From contig JBATTK010000130.1 of assembly GCA_049670505.1 (NCBI GenBank), forward strand, positions 1 through 52,664: 52,664 nt of DNA, given 5' to 3'. Positions 42,764 to 52,500 of this stretch are shown in pieces. The translations under genes were made by a program, and so were the position numbers. Position 1 is the first letter of the stretch. Every line of letters starts with the position of its first letter. The notes beneath the pieces were generated by a model, which was not told the origin of the DNA, searched no databases, and saw only the letters and a list, made by a program, of their open reading frames with translations. This DNA comes from JBATTK01 sp049670505. GTDB lineage: Bacteria; Bacteroidota; Bacteroidia; Flavobacteriales; Flavobacteriaceae.

Positions 42764-44986
42764 CTACTGCTGTTGTTTCAATTCATCAAACTTGGAAGGT
42801 CCTTCTTTTTTGGGAAAGGCATTGTTTTCCATATCAATATCGGCGAACTCAAAATTGGGGTCTAGATTCACCTGGGCCACTTCTTTGTCCTTAATAAAGG
42901 TTTTTTGTATCACATATTCATTTAAGCGCCATACTTCGGCGGGCAAACGGTCAATTTCAGTAGTGCCGTCCGCATAGGTCCACGCTACGGTTACGGGCAT
43001 AATAAGTCCGCCTACATTTTTAATGGTAAGCTCATAGATATTTTTGTTCGCCAATTGTTTGCGGATCTCGGTTTCGTCCAATCGGGATAGGAACTGACCG
43101 TAGTTGGCATCCGGGGTGTCGATCATCGTAATATCCTCGGGTCCCTCGGAAAAATCCGTTACTTTACTACCGGTATCCTCTCCGCTGATCTTGAGGTTTA
43201 CTTTTTTGGTTTCCCCTTCTAGGTGAATATCTTTTTCCAATACTTTATACCATTTTACGTTGGTAAGTTCCATATCCGTTTGATCCGTGGTAAAGAACCA
43301 ACCCCTATAAAACCAATCGAGATCCGTTGCCGTGGCATCCTCCAGGGTACGAAACAAATCGGCCGGATTGGGGTGTTTAAATTTCCATCGGTTCGCATAT
43401 TCTTTGAACGCCTCGTCAAAAAGTTCACGTCCAATTACGGAGTTTCTTAAAATTTGTAGCCCTACTGTAGGTTTATTGTAGAAATTGGCACCTATCTGCT
43501 GTAACAATTCATTGTCCGAAGATACCATTATAGGGCGCATTATACTTTTATCCCCGCTCATGAAGGGCACAATATCCTTGGGTGTGGTATGTTTAAACTG
43601 TGGATAGCGTTCTTCCAGGGTCCGTTGGTGTATAAAGGTATTGATGCCTTCATCCATCCACATCCATTTCCGTTCGTCGGAACTAACGATCATAGGAAAC
43701 CAATTGTGTCCAACTTCATGTATAATAGTACTGATCATGCCCGCTTTGGCCAAATCACTTATTTTCCCATCTTTAGGTCGCCCCCCATTAAAACTGATCA
43801 TAGGGAATTCTATCCCGATATTGGAGGTATTTACGGAAATAGCGGCAGGGTAGGGGTATTCAAAGGTAGCTTCCGAATAGACTTCTAGCGCATGGACTAC
43901 CGCTTTGGTAGATTCCTCGCTCCAAACGGGCAGACCTTCCTTGGGATAAAAGGACATGGCCATAGTAATGTGGTCGGAGAATTGTACCGCCTGCGCATCC
44001 CATATAAATTTACGGGAGGATGCAAAGGCAAAGTCACGTACATTTTTGGCGCGGAACTTCCAGGTCTTGGTACGGCTCGCCTTCTTTTTTTCGTTGCCGG
44101 CCGCCTCTTCTGGGGTGACGATTAGTATGGGTTGATCAAAGGAAGTACGGGCTTGGGCCATTCGTTTGCGTTGTTCCGTGGAGAGTACATCCGCTTGGTT
44201 CTGAAGTTCACCTGTAGCGGCTACAATATGGTCTTCCGGTACTTTAATCTCTACGTCATAGTCCCCGAACTCCAGAGCAAATTCGCCCAGTTTTTGAAAT
44301 TGTTTGTTTTGCCAACCTTCCGTATCATTGTACACGGCCATCCTAGGAAACCAATGGGCGATAAGGAATACCGTATTATCATCCTCCGGGAAGTATTCAT
44401 AACCTTCCCTGGATAAGAGGTATAGGCTCCTATCCGTAATAGGGTAGGACCATGCGATAGAAAAACGAATAGACCCGCCCGATTTTAAGGGGGTGGCCAA
44501 ACGTACTTTCATCATCGTATTGTTCACTAAAGATTGCATCGGCTTTCCCGAGGCATCCTTAACATATTTAATAGTATAGCCAGCAGGGAAATCAATGGCC
44601 CTAGTGAGGAATTGCATATGGCGACTTGTCATGGAATCACGAACGGTACCCATTACTTCCCCAAAATCCTCATTTTCCTTTCGGTTTACATTTTGATCTA
44701 GCTGTACCCACAAATAACTCAAATCTTCGGGGGAGTTATTGTAATAGGTTATAGTTTCCTCCCCGTTGATCATATTATTTTTCTCGTCCAGTTCCGCTTT
44801 GATTACATAGTCTGCCCGTTGTTGCCAATAAGACTTGCCCGGTGCCCCACTAGCGGCCCGGTAAGGACTTGGCGGGGTTAGCAAACGATCTATGGGTTCA
44901 AACTTGCCTTGCCAGTTTTGGGATTCTTGGGCTTGGAGGGTGCATAGAAAAAATAGGGAGCAGCTTACCGATACGAATAGTTTCAT
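42764..44986 (-). CDS. exported M1 family metallopeptidase
   Basis: A 740-residue zinc aminopeptidase. Signal peptide 1-20 (ending LQAQ). The zinc site HEVGHNW (His423, Glu424, His427) is completed by Glu446 in MDEG. GIEFPM (391-396) stands in place of the GxMEN exopeptidase motif, a variant common in Bacteroidota M1 enzymes. An N-terminal beta domain (about 60-250) precedes the catalytic domain, and the C-terminal part (about 560-740) is beta-rich. The frame extends to 45022, but the ATG at 44986 directly precedes the signal peptide. Divergent from the M24 gene. Confidence 0.9.
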   Translation of the reverse strand: MKLFVSVSCSLFFLCTLQAQESQNWQGKFEPIDRLLTPPSPYRAASGAPGKSYWQQRADYVIKAELDEKNNMINGEETITYYNNSPEDLSYLWVQLDQNVNRKENEDFGEVMGTVRDSMTSRHMQFLTRAIDFPAGYTIKYVKDASGKPMQSLVNNTMMKVRLATPLKSGGSIRFSIAWSYPITDRSLYLLSREGYEYFPEDDNTVFLIAHWFPRMAVYNDTEGWQNKQFQKLGEFALEFGDYDVEIKVPEDHIVAATGELQNQADVLSTEQRKRMAQARTSFDQPILIVTPEEAAGNEKKKASRTKTWKFRAKNVRDFAFASSRKFIWDAQAVQFSDHITMAMSFYPKEGLPVWSEESTKAVVHALEVYSEATFEYPYPAAISVNTSNIGIEFPMISFNGGRPKDGKISDLAKAGMISTIIHEVGHNWFPMIVSSDERKWMWMDEGINTFIHQRTLEERYPQFKHTTPKDIVPFMSGDKSIMRPIMVSSDNELLQQIGANFYNKPTVGLQILRNSVIGRELFDEAFKEYANRWKFKHPNPADLFRTLEDATATDLDWFYRGWFFTTDQTDMELTNVKWYKVLEKDIHLEGETKKVNLKISGEDTGSKVTDFSEGPEDITMIDTPDANYGQFLSRLDETEIRKQLANKNIYELTIKNVGGLIMPVTVAWTYADGTTEIDRLPAEVWRLNEYVIQKTFIKDKEVAQVNLDPNFEFADIDMENNAFPKKEGPSKFDELKQQQ

Positions 44987-45238
44987 GTTGTTGATTTTCG
45001 TTAGTTTGATTGAATACCACAAGATAATTAAACTTTGGATATAGGGGAAGAAAAAATAATAGTACGCTGTCAGTTTTCATGTATTGAAAACATAGGCACG
45101 GATACTTTCGCAAGTATGCGTATGATTCGTTTTTTGGTTACTAGTGATAAAGCTGTGCCTCTATTGGCAGACTGTTGCTAGCAGGGGGCAAGAAATGAAA
45201 TTATTAATTAGTATTTTAGTTCCAAACAAATTTCCAAC

Positions 45239-46537
45239 ATGAAAATATTTCTCGCATCCCTTATTCTAATAATTAGTACAACTTCTTATGGCCAAGAGTC
45301 CATGCGCAGGTGGCGCAAGATGAATCAGGTAAGGAATGACAAGTTCGACTTGGTTTTACCGGAAGTGATGAGAGAAAATAATATTGATATGTGGATTATC
45401 ACGAATCGTGAAGGAAATCTCGACCCGCTTTATTCGGACATGGGAGAAGGCTATGTCGGTGGCACGGGCTATTATATCTTTACGGATCGCGGTGGAGACC
45501 GTATAGAGCGGGTATCACTTGGAATAGATGGATATCTCTTACGAGAAGGTGGAACATACGATTATTTTGGGTCGGCGGGTGAGCTCAAAGACTTTGTAGC
45601 AACTAGAGATCCTAAAAGAATTGGTCTCAATATCTCTAAAAATATAGGTGGTGCTGATGGTCTTACCTACTCGGGTTACTTGGAGTTAGCGGAAATTTTA
45701 GGAAAAAAATATGAGGAGCGATTTGTTTCCGCGGAAAAACTGGTTTCAGATTTCAGGTCCCGGCGTGTTGCCAGTGAAATAGCAATCTACGGGGAAGCTG
45801 GCGAGTTGTCCTATACCATTGCGGAAAAAGCCCTTTCCAACGAAGTGATAACACCTGGAGTGACCACTCTGGAAGATGTTGCATGGTGGATGAAAGAACA
45901 GCAGTTCAAAAATAATTTGGGTTCATCTTTCGGAATGCCATCGGTCTATATCACAGGTCCTGAAGGAATTGTAGCGACTTCCACTGACCACATTATTCAA
46001 AGAGGCGATGTACTCATGATCGATTGGGGGGTAGGTTTAATGAATATGTTTACGGACATGAAGCGAATAGCCTATGTTTTGAAGGAAGGTGAAACCCGTG
46101 TCCCGCCGGGAATACAAAATGCATTTGACCAAGGTATAAAAGTTAGGGAGATCATTCAAAAAACTATAAAACCGGGGGTAACGGCACAAAAAGCCGAGGA
46201 TGCAATTTATGAAGCACTGACCAAAGCCGGCTTTAATAAAATGAAAGGATTTAATCAATATACCGATCTTGAAAAAACCGATGTGATTATCGGCTGTCAC
46301 TCCGTTGGCAATTGGGGCCATGGTATAGGACCTTCCATCGCTTTTTTTAATCCAGTAAGGTTAGGATACGTATTACAACCTTCCAATCTCATTTCCATTG
46401 AATTTTTCGCCTATACCAAAATTCCCGAATGGGGTGGTAAAAAGTTGAGAGTTCCCTTGGAGGATGATGCCGTAATTACTGAAAGAGGTATTGAATGGTT
46501 ATACCCGGTAAATCCACGTGTATTGATCATAAAGTGA
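45239..46537 (+). CDS. exported M24 family (Xaa-Pro peptidase-like) protein
   Basis: A 432-residue pita-bread-fold metallopeptidase with a signal peptide (1-19, ending SYGQ). The N-terminal creatinase-like domain occupies about 20-180. In the M24 domain the five ligands appear as Asp in MIDWGVG, Asp in FTDMKR, His in GHGIGPS, Glu in SIEFFAY and Glu in VITERGIEW. Substrate specificity is not clear. Divergent from the M1 peptidase gene with a 252-bp gap that should hold both promoters. Confidence 0.85.
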   Translation: MKIFLASLILIISTTSYGQESMRRWRKMNQVRNDKFDLVLPEVMRENNIDMWIITNREGNLDPLYSDMGEGYVGGTGYYIFTDRGGDRIERVSLGIDGYLLREGGTYDYFGSAGELKDFVATRDPKRIGLNISKNIGGADGLTYSGYLELAEILGKKYEERFVSAEKLVSDFRSRRVASEIAIYGEAGELSYTIAEKALSNEVITPGVTTLEDVAWWMKEQQFKNNLGSSFGMPSVYITGPEGIVATSTDHIIQRGDVLMIDWGVGLMNMFTDMKRIAYVLKEGETRVPPGIQNAFDQGIKVREIIQKTIKPGVTAQKAEDAIYEALTKAGFNKMKGFNQYTDLEKTDVIIGCHSVGNWGHGIGPSIAFFNPVRLGYVLQPSNLISIEFFAYTKIPEWGGKKLRVPLEDDAVITERGIEWLYPVNPRVLIIK

Positions 46538-46703
46538 TTTGTACTATTACAATGAACGTTAGCATAAATATGCTAGCTGGGCCATTTGAGAAGTTATAGC
46601 TAAATTATCTTAGAGCGTTACGTATGCTTGTTTTACCAAATCCTTATCTACAATTTGAAGGGAAACCCAGAAAGTTTAACAGGCTTAGGCAACCTATTTA
46701 AAA

Positions 46704-46719
46704 AAATAGACGTCTATTT
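46704..46719. promoter_or_regulatory. 16-bp perfect palindrome upstream of the DUF4386 gene
   Basis: AAATAGACGTCTATTT, 28 bp before the DUF4386 ATG; a plausible operator. It lies in AT-rich sequence. Confidence 0.45.
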
Positions 46720-46747
46720 AAATAGCAATCAATCTATAGAAAAGGAA

Positions 46748-47461
46748 ATGACCAAAAGAAATAAAACTGCTAGGTTTGCCGGTTTGCTTTATCTAATTCT
46801 TGTAATAAGTGGCATTATTAATCTAATGTATATCCCATCCAAATTGATTGTTTGGGAAAATCCCTCGGAAACATTAGAAAACATAATTCGTTCGGAAATG
46901 CTATTTAGATTGGGTATTTTGAGTGGAATACTAACTTTTTTAATGTTTTTGCTGTTACCGTTAGCATTGTATAAGTTACTTCATCACGTGAATAAAAAAT
47001 ACGCCATGTTAATGGTAATTTTTGCTATCGTTAGTATACCGATTTCTTTTATCAACATCCTCAACAAATTTTCGGTGCTGACATTGATAAGTAAAGCTAA
47101 TTACTTAAATGGATTAGATGCATCGGAATTACAGTTCCAAGTGATGTTTTACCTGGATTCTTACAATAATGGGATCGAGATTTCTCAGATATTTTGGGGA
47201 TTATGGTTGTTTCCCTTTGGGTATTTGGTCTATAAATCCGGATTTCTTCCAAAATTTTTAGGTGTTTTATTGATGATGGGATGCATTGGTTATTTAATTA
47301 CATTTCTTGGAGGATTTCTATATCCAAATTTCCATAAAACAATAATCTCTACAATTATCGGACTGCCAGCCTCTATAGGAGAAATTGGTATTTGTTTATG
47401 GCTCTTAATAATGGGTGCCAGGACTTTGAATTTTAGAAAAAAAACAGATAACCATATATAA
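46748..47461 (+). CDS. DUF4386 membrane protein
   Basis: A 237-residue protein with about six transmembrane helices and the DUF4386 pattern: ARFAGLLYLILVISGI at the N terminus, LGILSGILTFLMFLLLPLALYKLL, a central SYNNGIEISQIFWGLWLFPFGYLVYKS split by a helix, and a C-terminal PASIGEIGICLWLLIMG. The role of the family is unknown. The frame opens at 46628, but the ATG at 46748, preceded by AAAGGA, gives the family start. Base composition is clearly more AT-rich than the neighbouring genes, which may point to later acquisition. Confidence 0.8.
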   Translation: MTKRNKTARFAGLLYLILVISGIINLMYIPSKLIVWENPSETLENIIRSEMLFRLGILSGILTFLMFLLLPLALYKLLHHVNKKYAMLMVIFAIVSIPISFINILNKFSVLTLISKANYLNGLDASELQFQVMFYLDSYNNGIEISQIFWGLWLFPFGYLVYKSGFLPKFLGVLLMMGCIGYLITFLGGFLYPNFHKTIISTIIGLPASIGEIGICLWLLIMGARTLNFRKKTDNHI

Positions 47462-47929
47462 AATACATTTTACAGTAACCGCTATCCTCAAGGTCCAAGG
47501 TCCAAGGTCCAAGGTCCAAGGTTCAAGGTTTTGGTCTTGGTTCAAAGTGGTTGATGGTCGATGAGTAAACATAAGTTATGAATTATGGGTTATGAGTTAG
47601 GAATTATGGATCCAAGGTTGAAAGTTCAAGGTCTCCAGTTTCTGAATACTGATTACTGAATACTGATTTCCGGTCTTTTATCTTTTTTCCTTTCTCTTTG
47701 GTCTTGGTTCAAAGTGGTTGATCGTCGATGAGTATATATAGGTTATGAATTATGAATTGATGGTTTTGGTTTGCAGTTTCTGAATACTGAATACTGATTT
47801 CCGGTCTTTTATCCTTTTGTCTTTTTTCTTTGATCTTCAGAGAAATGGTATCAGCGGGCAGGAGTATCGTTTTTTACTTTAAGGTCAAGTTTATCATTTA
47901 ACGTTTCTAACTTCAAGTCTCTAGAATTT
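47462..47929. other. 468-bp intergenic region filled by heptamer repeats
   Basis: Almost entirely made of 7-base repeats (47490-47840), with a short unremarkable tail up to the aminotransferase stop. No gene and no folded element of the type at 21325 or 30156 is seen. Confidence 0.5.
47490..47840. repeat. long degenerate heptanucleotide array with internal duplication
   Basis: Begins with AAGGTCC x4, AAGGTTC, AAGGTTT, followed by GGTTATG/AATTATG units, TGAATAC-type units and pyrimidine units (TATCTTT, TTTCCTT). The segment from TTGGTCTTGG at 47531 recurs at 47698, an offset of 167 bp, in diverged form. Confidence 0.75.
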
Positions 47930-49210
47930 TTATGAATCCGCGATGGTTTCCAAGGCTTCGATCAAAGTATCGATTTGTTTTTTGCCTATAAAAATTGAAA
48001 AAGAGAGTCGCACTGCATTTAGGCCAAAAGTGCTCATAGGTCTGCAATCGATACCATAATCGTCATAGAGCCTATTTTTCACTTCTTTTACTTCCTTACC
48101 CTTTACTTCCACAGCTTGTATACCTGCAGAAAGGGTATCCAGGGCAGGTGTCTTTAAAACTAATTTTGGGCGGTCCTTTAGTTGCGCTCTAAAATAGCTT
48201 TTTAGGGCGTAGGTCCGATCGTGAATTTTTTGGCCGCCTATGGTTTCCCTGTAATCCAACGCCGCCCCCAGACCCAGAACCTCAGGTAGGTTTCGGGTAT
48301 TGTAATTTTCCAATCTACGGATACTGCCGTCCTCGTACCCACGTGCAACGATCAAAGGTTTTAAGAGGGTCTGACTTGCTTTTTTAGCATAAAAAATACC
48401 CACGCCTTTGGGTGAAAACAGCCATTTATGCGCACTTACGGTATAAAAGTCGCACCCTAAATCGTTCAAGTCAATGTTGACCATACCTGCCCCCTGCGCT
48501 CCGTCTACGGCGACCAAAATGCCTTTTTCCCGTGCCAATTTGGATACTTCCTTTACAGGCAATATCATTCCATTGGTATTTACGATATGGCACATGGAAA
48601 TCACCTTGGTTCTGGGCGTAATGGCCTTTCTGTATACGGCTACGATTTCTTCTACGCTTTCCGGTAAAATGGGTAGGGTAGGGCGTACCAACCGTATGCC
48701 TTTGTTTTCTTGCCATACTTTCCATGGGGATAAGGCACTGGCATGTTCATGATCGGCCAAGATTACTTCATCACCTTCTTGCAGTTCTAAGCTACGGGCA
48801 ATAAGGTTCATCCCTTCGGTCGTATTATGGATCAGGGCAATTTCCTCTTCGGAAACCGAAAAGAGTCCGGCTACTTTTTTACGGGTATTTTCCTTTTCGG
48901 TCTCCCAACCGCCCCACATATATTTTGATGGAAAATCGTCCAGCGTATCCCTAAACTGGACCGTTGCCTGCCTTATGGGTGTAGGGCAAGCTCCTAAAGA
49001 GGCATTATTGAAGTAAGTGAGTCCCTCCGCAAATCGGAACTGGGATCGGACGGTTTCCCAATAGGTTTCGGAGGCATCGTTCGCTTGTAGTTCGGCCATG
49101 GCCAATTGTAAAGGTTGTGTTGCCTGTGACCACATTTGTAGGGGTGTGGCCATAGTACCTACTACTCCGGTACCTAAGGTTTTTAGAAATCTTCTTCGGT
49201 TGTTCTGCAT
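47930..49210 (-). CDS. Tat-exported class V aminotransferase
   Basis: A 426-residue PLP enzyme of the class V (cysteine desulfurase/isopenicillin N epimerase-like) family with an N-terminal twin-arginine signal (NRRRFLKTLGTG). The PLP Lys is in TVSAHKWLF and the cofactor Asp in VAVDGAQG; NTTEGMN binds the phosphate. Lack of a desulfurase active-site Cys loop favours an epimerase or lyase. A periplasmic PLP enzyme of this kind recurs in Bacteroidota but has no settled substrate. Confidence 0.82.
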   Translation of the reverse strand: MQNNRRRFLKTLGTGVVGTMATPLQMWSQATQPLQLAMAELQANDASETYWETVRSQFRFAEGLTYFNNASLGACPTPIRQATVQFRDTLDDFPSKYMWGGWETEKENTRKKVAGLFSVSEEEIALIHNTTEGMNLIARSLELQEGDEVILADHEHASALSPWKVWQENKGIRLVRPTLPILPESVEEIVAVYRKAITPRTKVISMCHIVNTNGMILPVKEVSKLAREKGILVAVDGAQGAGMVNIDLNDLGCDFYTVSAHKWLFSPKGVGIFYAKKASQTLLKPLIVARGYEDGSIRRLENYNTRNLPEVLGLGAALDYRETIGGQKIHDRTYALKSYFRAQLKDRPKLVLKTPALDTLSAGIQAVEVKGKEVKEVKNRLYDDYGIDCRPMSTFGLNAVRLSFSIFIGKKQIDTLIEALETIADS

Positions 49211-49332
49211 ATTTTAAAGATAGGAATTTGTGTAGGATATTTGTTTGCCTCCGGAAAAGATACTTTTGTAGCTAGGTGTAGGGGAGACCTATTTCTAGAA
49301 TGCCGTGCCTACCACCTACCTTACCTTAAGAA

Positions 49333-49515
49333 TTAGCGTGTAGGCTTTATTTTTTTACACATAAGCGGGACAATCAAAATCCCTATTCCTATACCCATAA
49401 GAGATCCGTATAAAACGTCGGGCAGTTCCAAAAAATGTTCTAAGAGTAAGGCCATCGCAATGAGGAGTATTCCCAAGGGTATAAGGATTTGCGTGTTTTT
49501 AATAGGCATATGCAT
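49333..49515 (-). CDS. small two-helix membrane protein, unknown function
   Basis: A 60-residue frame: MHMPIKNTQILIPLGILLIAM... with two hydrophobic helices (about 10-24 and 34-52) and a basic C terminus (CKKIKPTR). It starts 33 bp after the tricorn-protease gene on the same strand and may be co-transcribed with it. A second ATG two codons in is also possible. Family not recognised. Confidence 0.5.
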   Translation of the reverse strand: MHMPIKNTQILIPLGILLIAMALLLEHFLELPDVLYGSLMGIGIGILIVPLMCKKIKPTR

Positions 49516-49548
49516 TATTTTAGGTGTTTCTATGATAACCGTTTTGAC

Positions 49549-52500
49549 TTATTGGTTCAATAATTCCCTAACGGCTGCATCCAACTGCTCATCTTGCCCT
49601 GCCGCCATCTTGTCCGGGAGATTCTGCACTTTAATATCGGGCTCCATCTGGTTGTTTTCCAAAAAGGGTTCGCCTAGGGGTTTCCACCCGCCCATGGGGA
49701 TGCCGAAATAAATAGTGGGATCGATCTGGGTTTCCCACCAAACAAAGGTTCCCGTTCCCGGAACGGGCATCCCCAAGGTTTTACCGGCATTTTTAATTTT
49801 ATAGGCTTTTGGGAACAAATGGGCATCGGAATAATTACTTTCTCCCATCAATACAATGGAGGGTTTGATCCATCTATTCCATGGTTGATATCCTATATTC
49901 TGACCATGGGGAATGATATCCATATACTTTTTGCCACTCAAGAAATCGGACAGTACATCATGGAGGTTACCGCCACCGTTGAAACGCGTGTCCACAATAA
50001 GGGCATCTGCGGAAATATGCTTGCCCAAGGCGTCTTCAAAGACTGTCCGCATACTGGGGTCGTTCATACTGCGTACATGTACATAACCCAATTTTCCGTC
50101 GGATTGTTTTACGACTTCGGCCCTACGGGAGGCTACCCACCGCTTATATAACAATTGATTTTCGCTCCCTAAGGAAACGGGTTTTACAACTTCTTCCCAT
50201 CGTTTACCACTAATGGGATCGAATACGTTTAGCAACACATTTTTTCCCGTCTTTCGGTTTAGCAATTGGTAGAAATCCATAGCGGGCGTTATGGTGATGC
50301 CATCTATTTTTTCAATAATATGACCCGCTTTTAGTTCTGAGGTAGCTTTATAAAGCGGGCCTCCTTTAAGTACTTCTGCTACACGCATCCCGTTACCGGA
50401 ATGTTCATAATCGTACAATACACCTAGCGAGGCCGTTTGATCACCATTTTCAGCCCGATGCCGATAACCGCTTCCCGTGTGGGAGGCATTTAATTCACCC
50501 AACATCTCGCTTAACATTTCGGTAAAATCATAGCTATTGTTCGTATGGGGCAGGAATTTTTTATAGGCCGTATAGTAGAAATCCCAATCCACACCCTGTA
50601 AGTCTTGTACATAAAATTTTTCCCTGACCTGGCGCCAGCTGTGGTCAAAGATATATTTGCGTTCGTCTGCTTGCTTCAACACCATTTCGCCTTTGGTACC
50701 AATGGCCTTTACCTTACCTTCCTTGGTATCTACCTTCTTTGGCTTCCCATCGGCCAATACCAAAATAAAATCTCCGTCCTTGGACAGTTCCATACTGGTT
50801 CTACGAGCATCAATTTTAGCAAAAAGCTTGGTCTCCTTGGTCCTGAGTTCGGTAACCCAAATATCATTTTTACCCTCAAAACTGGTGAGGTAATACAGTT
50901 TATCCCCATCTTTGGATAGGATCCAGTCATTGGCCTGGGAGGTGTGTATGGTAAGGCGATGCTTGCGCTCTTCTAGATTTTCCCAATCGAACTTCAAATC
51001 GTCCACTTTTTCCTCGGCCTTGTCCGTCTTATCTCCCTTTTTTCCCTTTTTTTTCTTGTCGCCCTCATCTTTGGGCTCATCTTCTTCGTCTTCTTTTTCC
51101 TTTTCTGTCAGCAATTCAAAATCTTCTTTGTTCAAATTGTAACGGTCATAGGCTTCTTGGGTAAAGAACATCCCGAATACATCGGAGCTATTCACAAATC
51201 CGTTTTCCGTCCGAGTACCTTGCCGATTGGAACCCCATATCATCATCTTCCCGTCCGAGGACCATTTGGGTATGAAATCGGAATAACCGCTTTGGGTAAG
51301 GTTTCTGATGGTTCCGCTTCCCGAGGCTTCCACCAAACCTACTTCTCCCCAGAAGATCCGTTCCTTGGGCCCAAAACTTACCAAAAGCCATTTACTATCA
51401 GGTGACCATTGGTACCACTGATCGCCGTCCGAATAAGAATAATTGTATTCCGCGGGCATGATAGTGCGGGTTTGTTTACTTTTTATATCGATGACCTTCA
51501 GTACTTTTCTGTCTTCCAAATAGGCAATTTCCTTGCCATTGGGTGCGTAGGAGGGTTGAAACTCCTCTGCATCCGTAGCGATAACGGTTTCCTCTTTGAG
51601 CAGGGTAGCTACAAAGAAATAAGGCTCATCTTTTCGACTAATGGTTTGGGTATACACGTTCCAACTGTTGTTGATCTCTGCGGCATAGACCAGGGATCTT
51701 CCATCGGGGCTAAAGCTGACACTCCGTTCTTGCCAAGGGGTATTGGTAATTCTTTTGGTGGTACCATTCTCAATACTGCTCACAAAAATTTCACCTCGAA
51801 AAACATAGGCAAACTCCTTTCCATTAGGCGAAAGGCTAGCTTCTGTGAATCCTTGGTTTACTTTCACTATTTTATCCAAGGTCTGTCGCCCGTCAAATCC
51901 AATTTGGATATGCACCTTTTGCGGTTGACCTCCCATAGCCTGGGTATATACTTCCCCATCATAGCTAAAGCAAAGTGTATCGTCATCTGAAATGCTAAGA
52001 AAACGAACCGGATGTTTCTGGAACTGTGTTAGCTGTGTGTTTTGATTTGGCGTATTCAGGGAACTGGCATGTACATTAAAGGAACCGCTTTCCTCGGTCA
52101 AGTAATAATAGTCCGTTCCATTGCCGGCAAATACCGGAGTTCTATTTTCCCCGGCAAAAGAAGAGAGTTGTTCGTAGTTTTGGGTTTCTAGATCAAAGAC
52201 CCATATATCGCGGGTTACTGCGGAGGTATGATGTTTACGCCAATCATTTTCATAACCTTTTCTATCATGGTAAATAAGTTTCCTTCCATCCGGGGAAAGC
52301 GTGGCATCATGCGCTGGGGAGGTCAGGATTTGAGAAACACGTCCACCTTCCACGGGGACACTGTACAATTCTGCCATGACCCCCGAGGGAAACTGTACGT
52401 TAGTGTATTTGTCTTGTCGAAGTCCCGTGAATATGACCTTTGTATCATCTGTGCTGAAACTACTGGGTTTTTCACCATAGGAATGATAGGTAAGCCTTTT

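Noticed and set aside
47490..47840. Heptamer array as a CRISPR array or coding repeat
   Set aside because: Units are 7 bases and degenerate with no spacers; reading frames across it are broken by stops.
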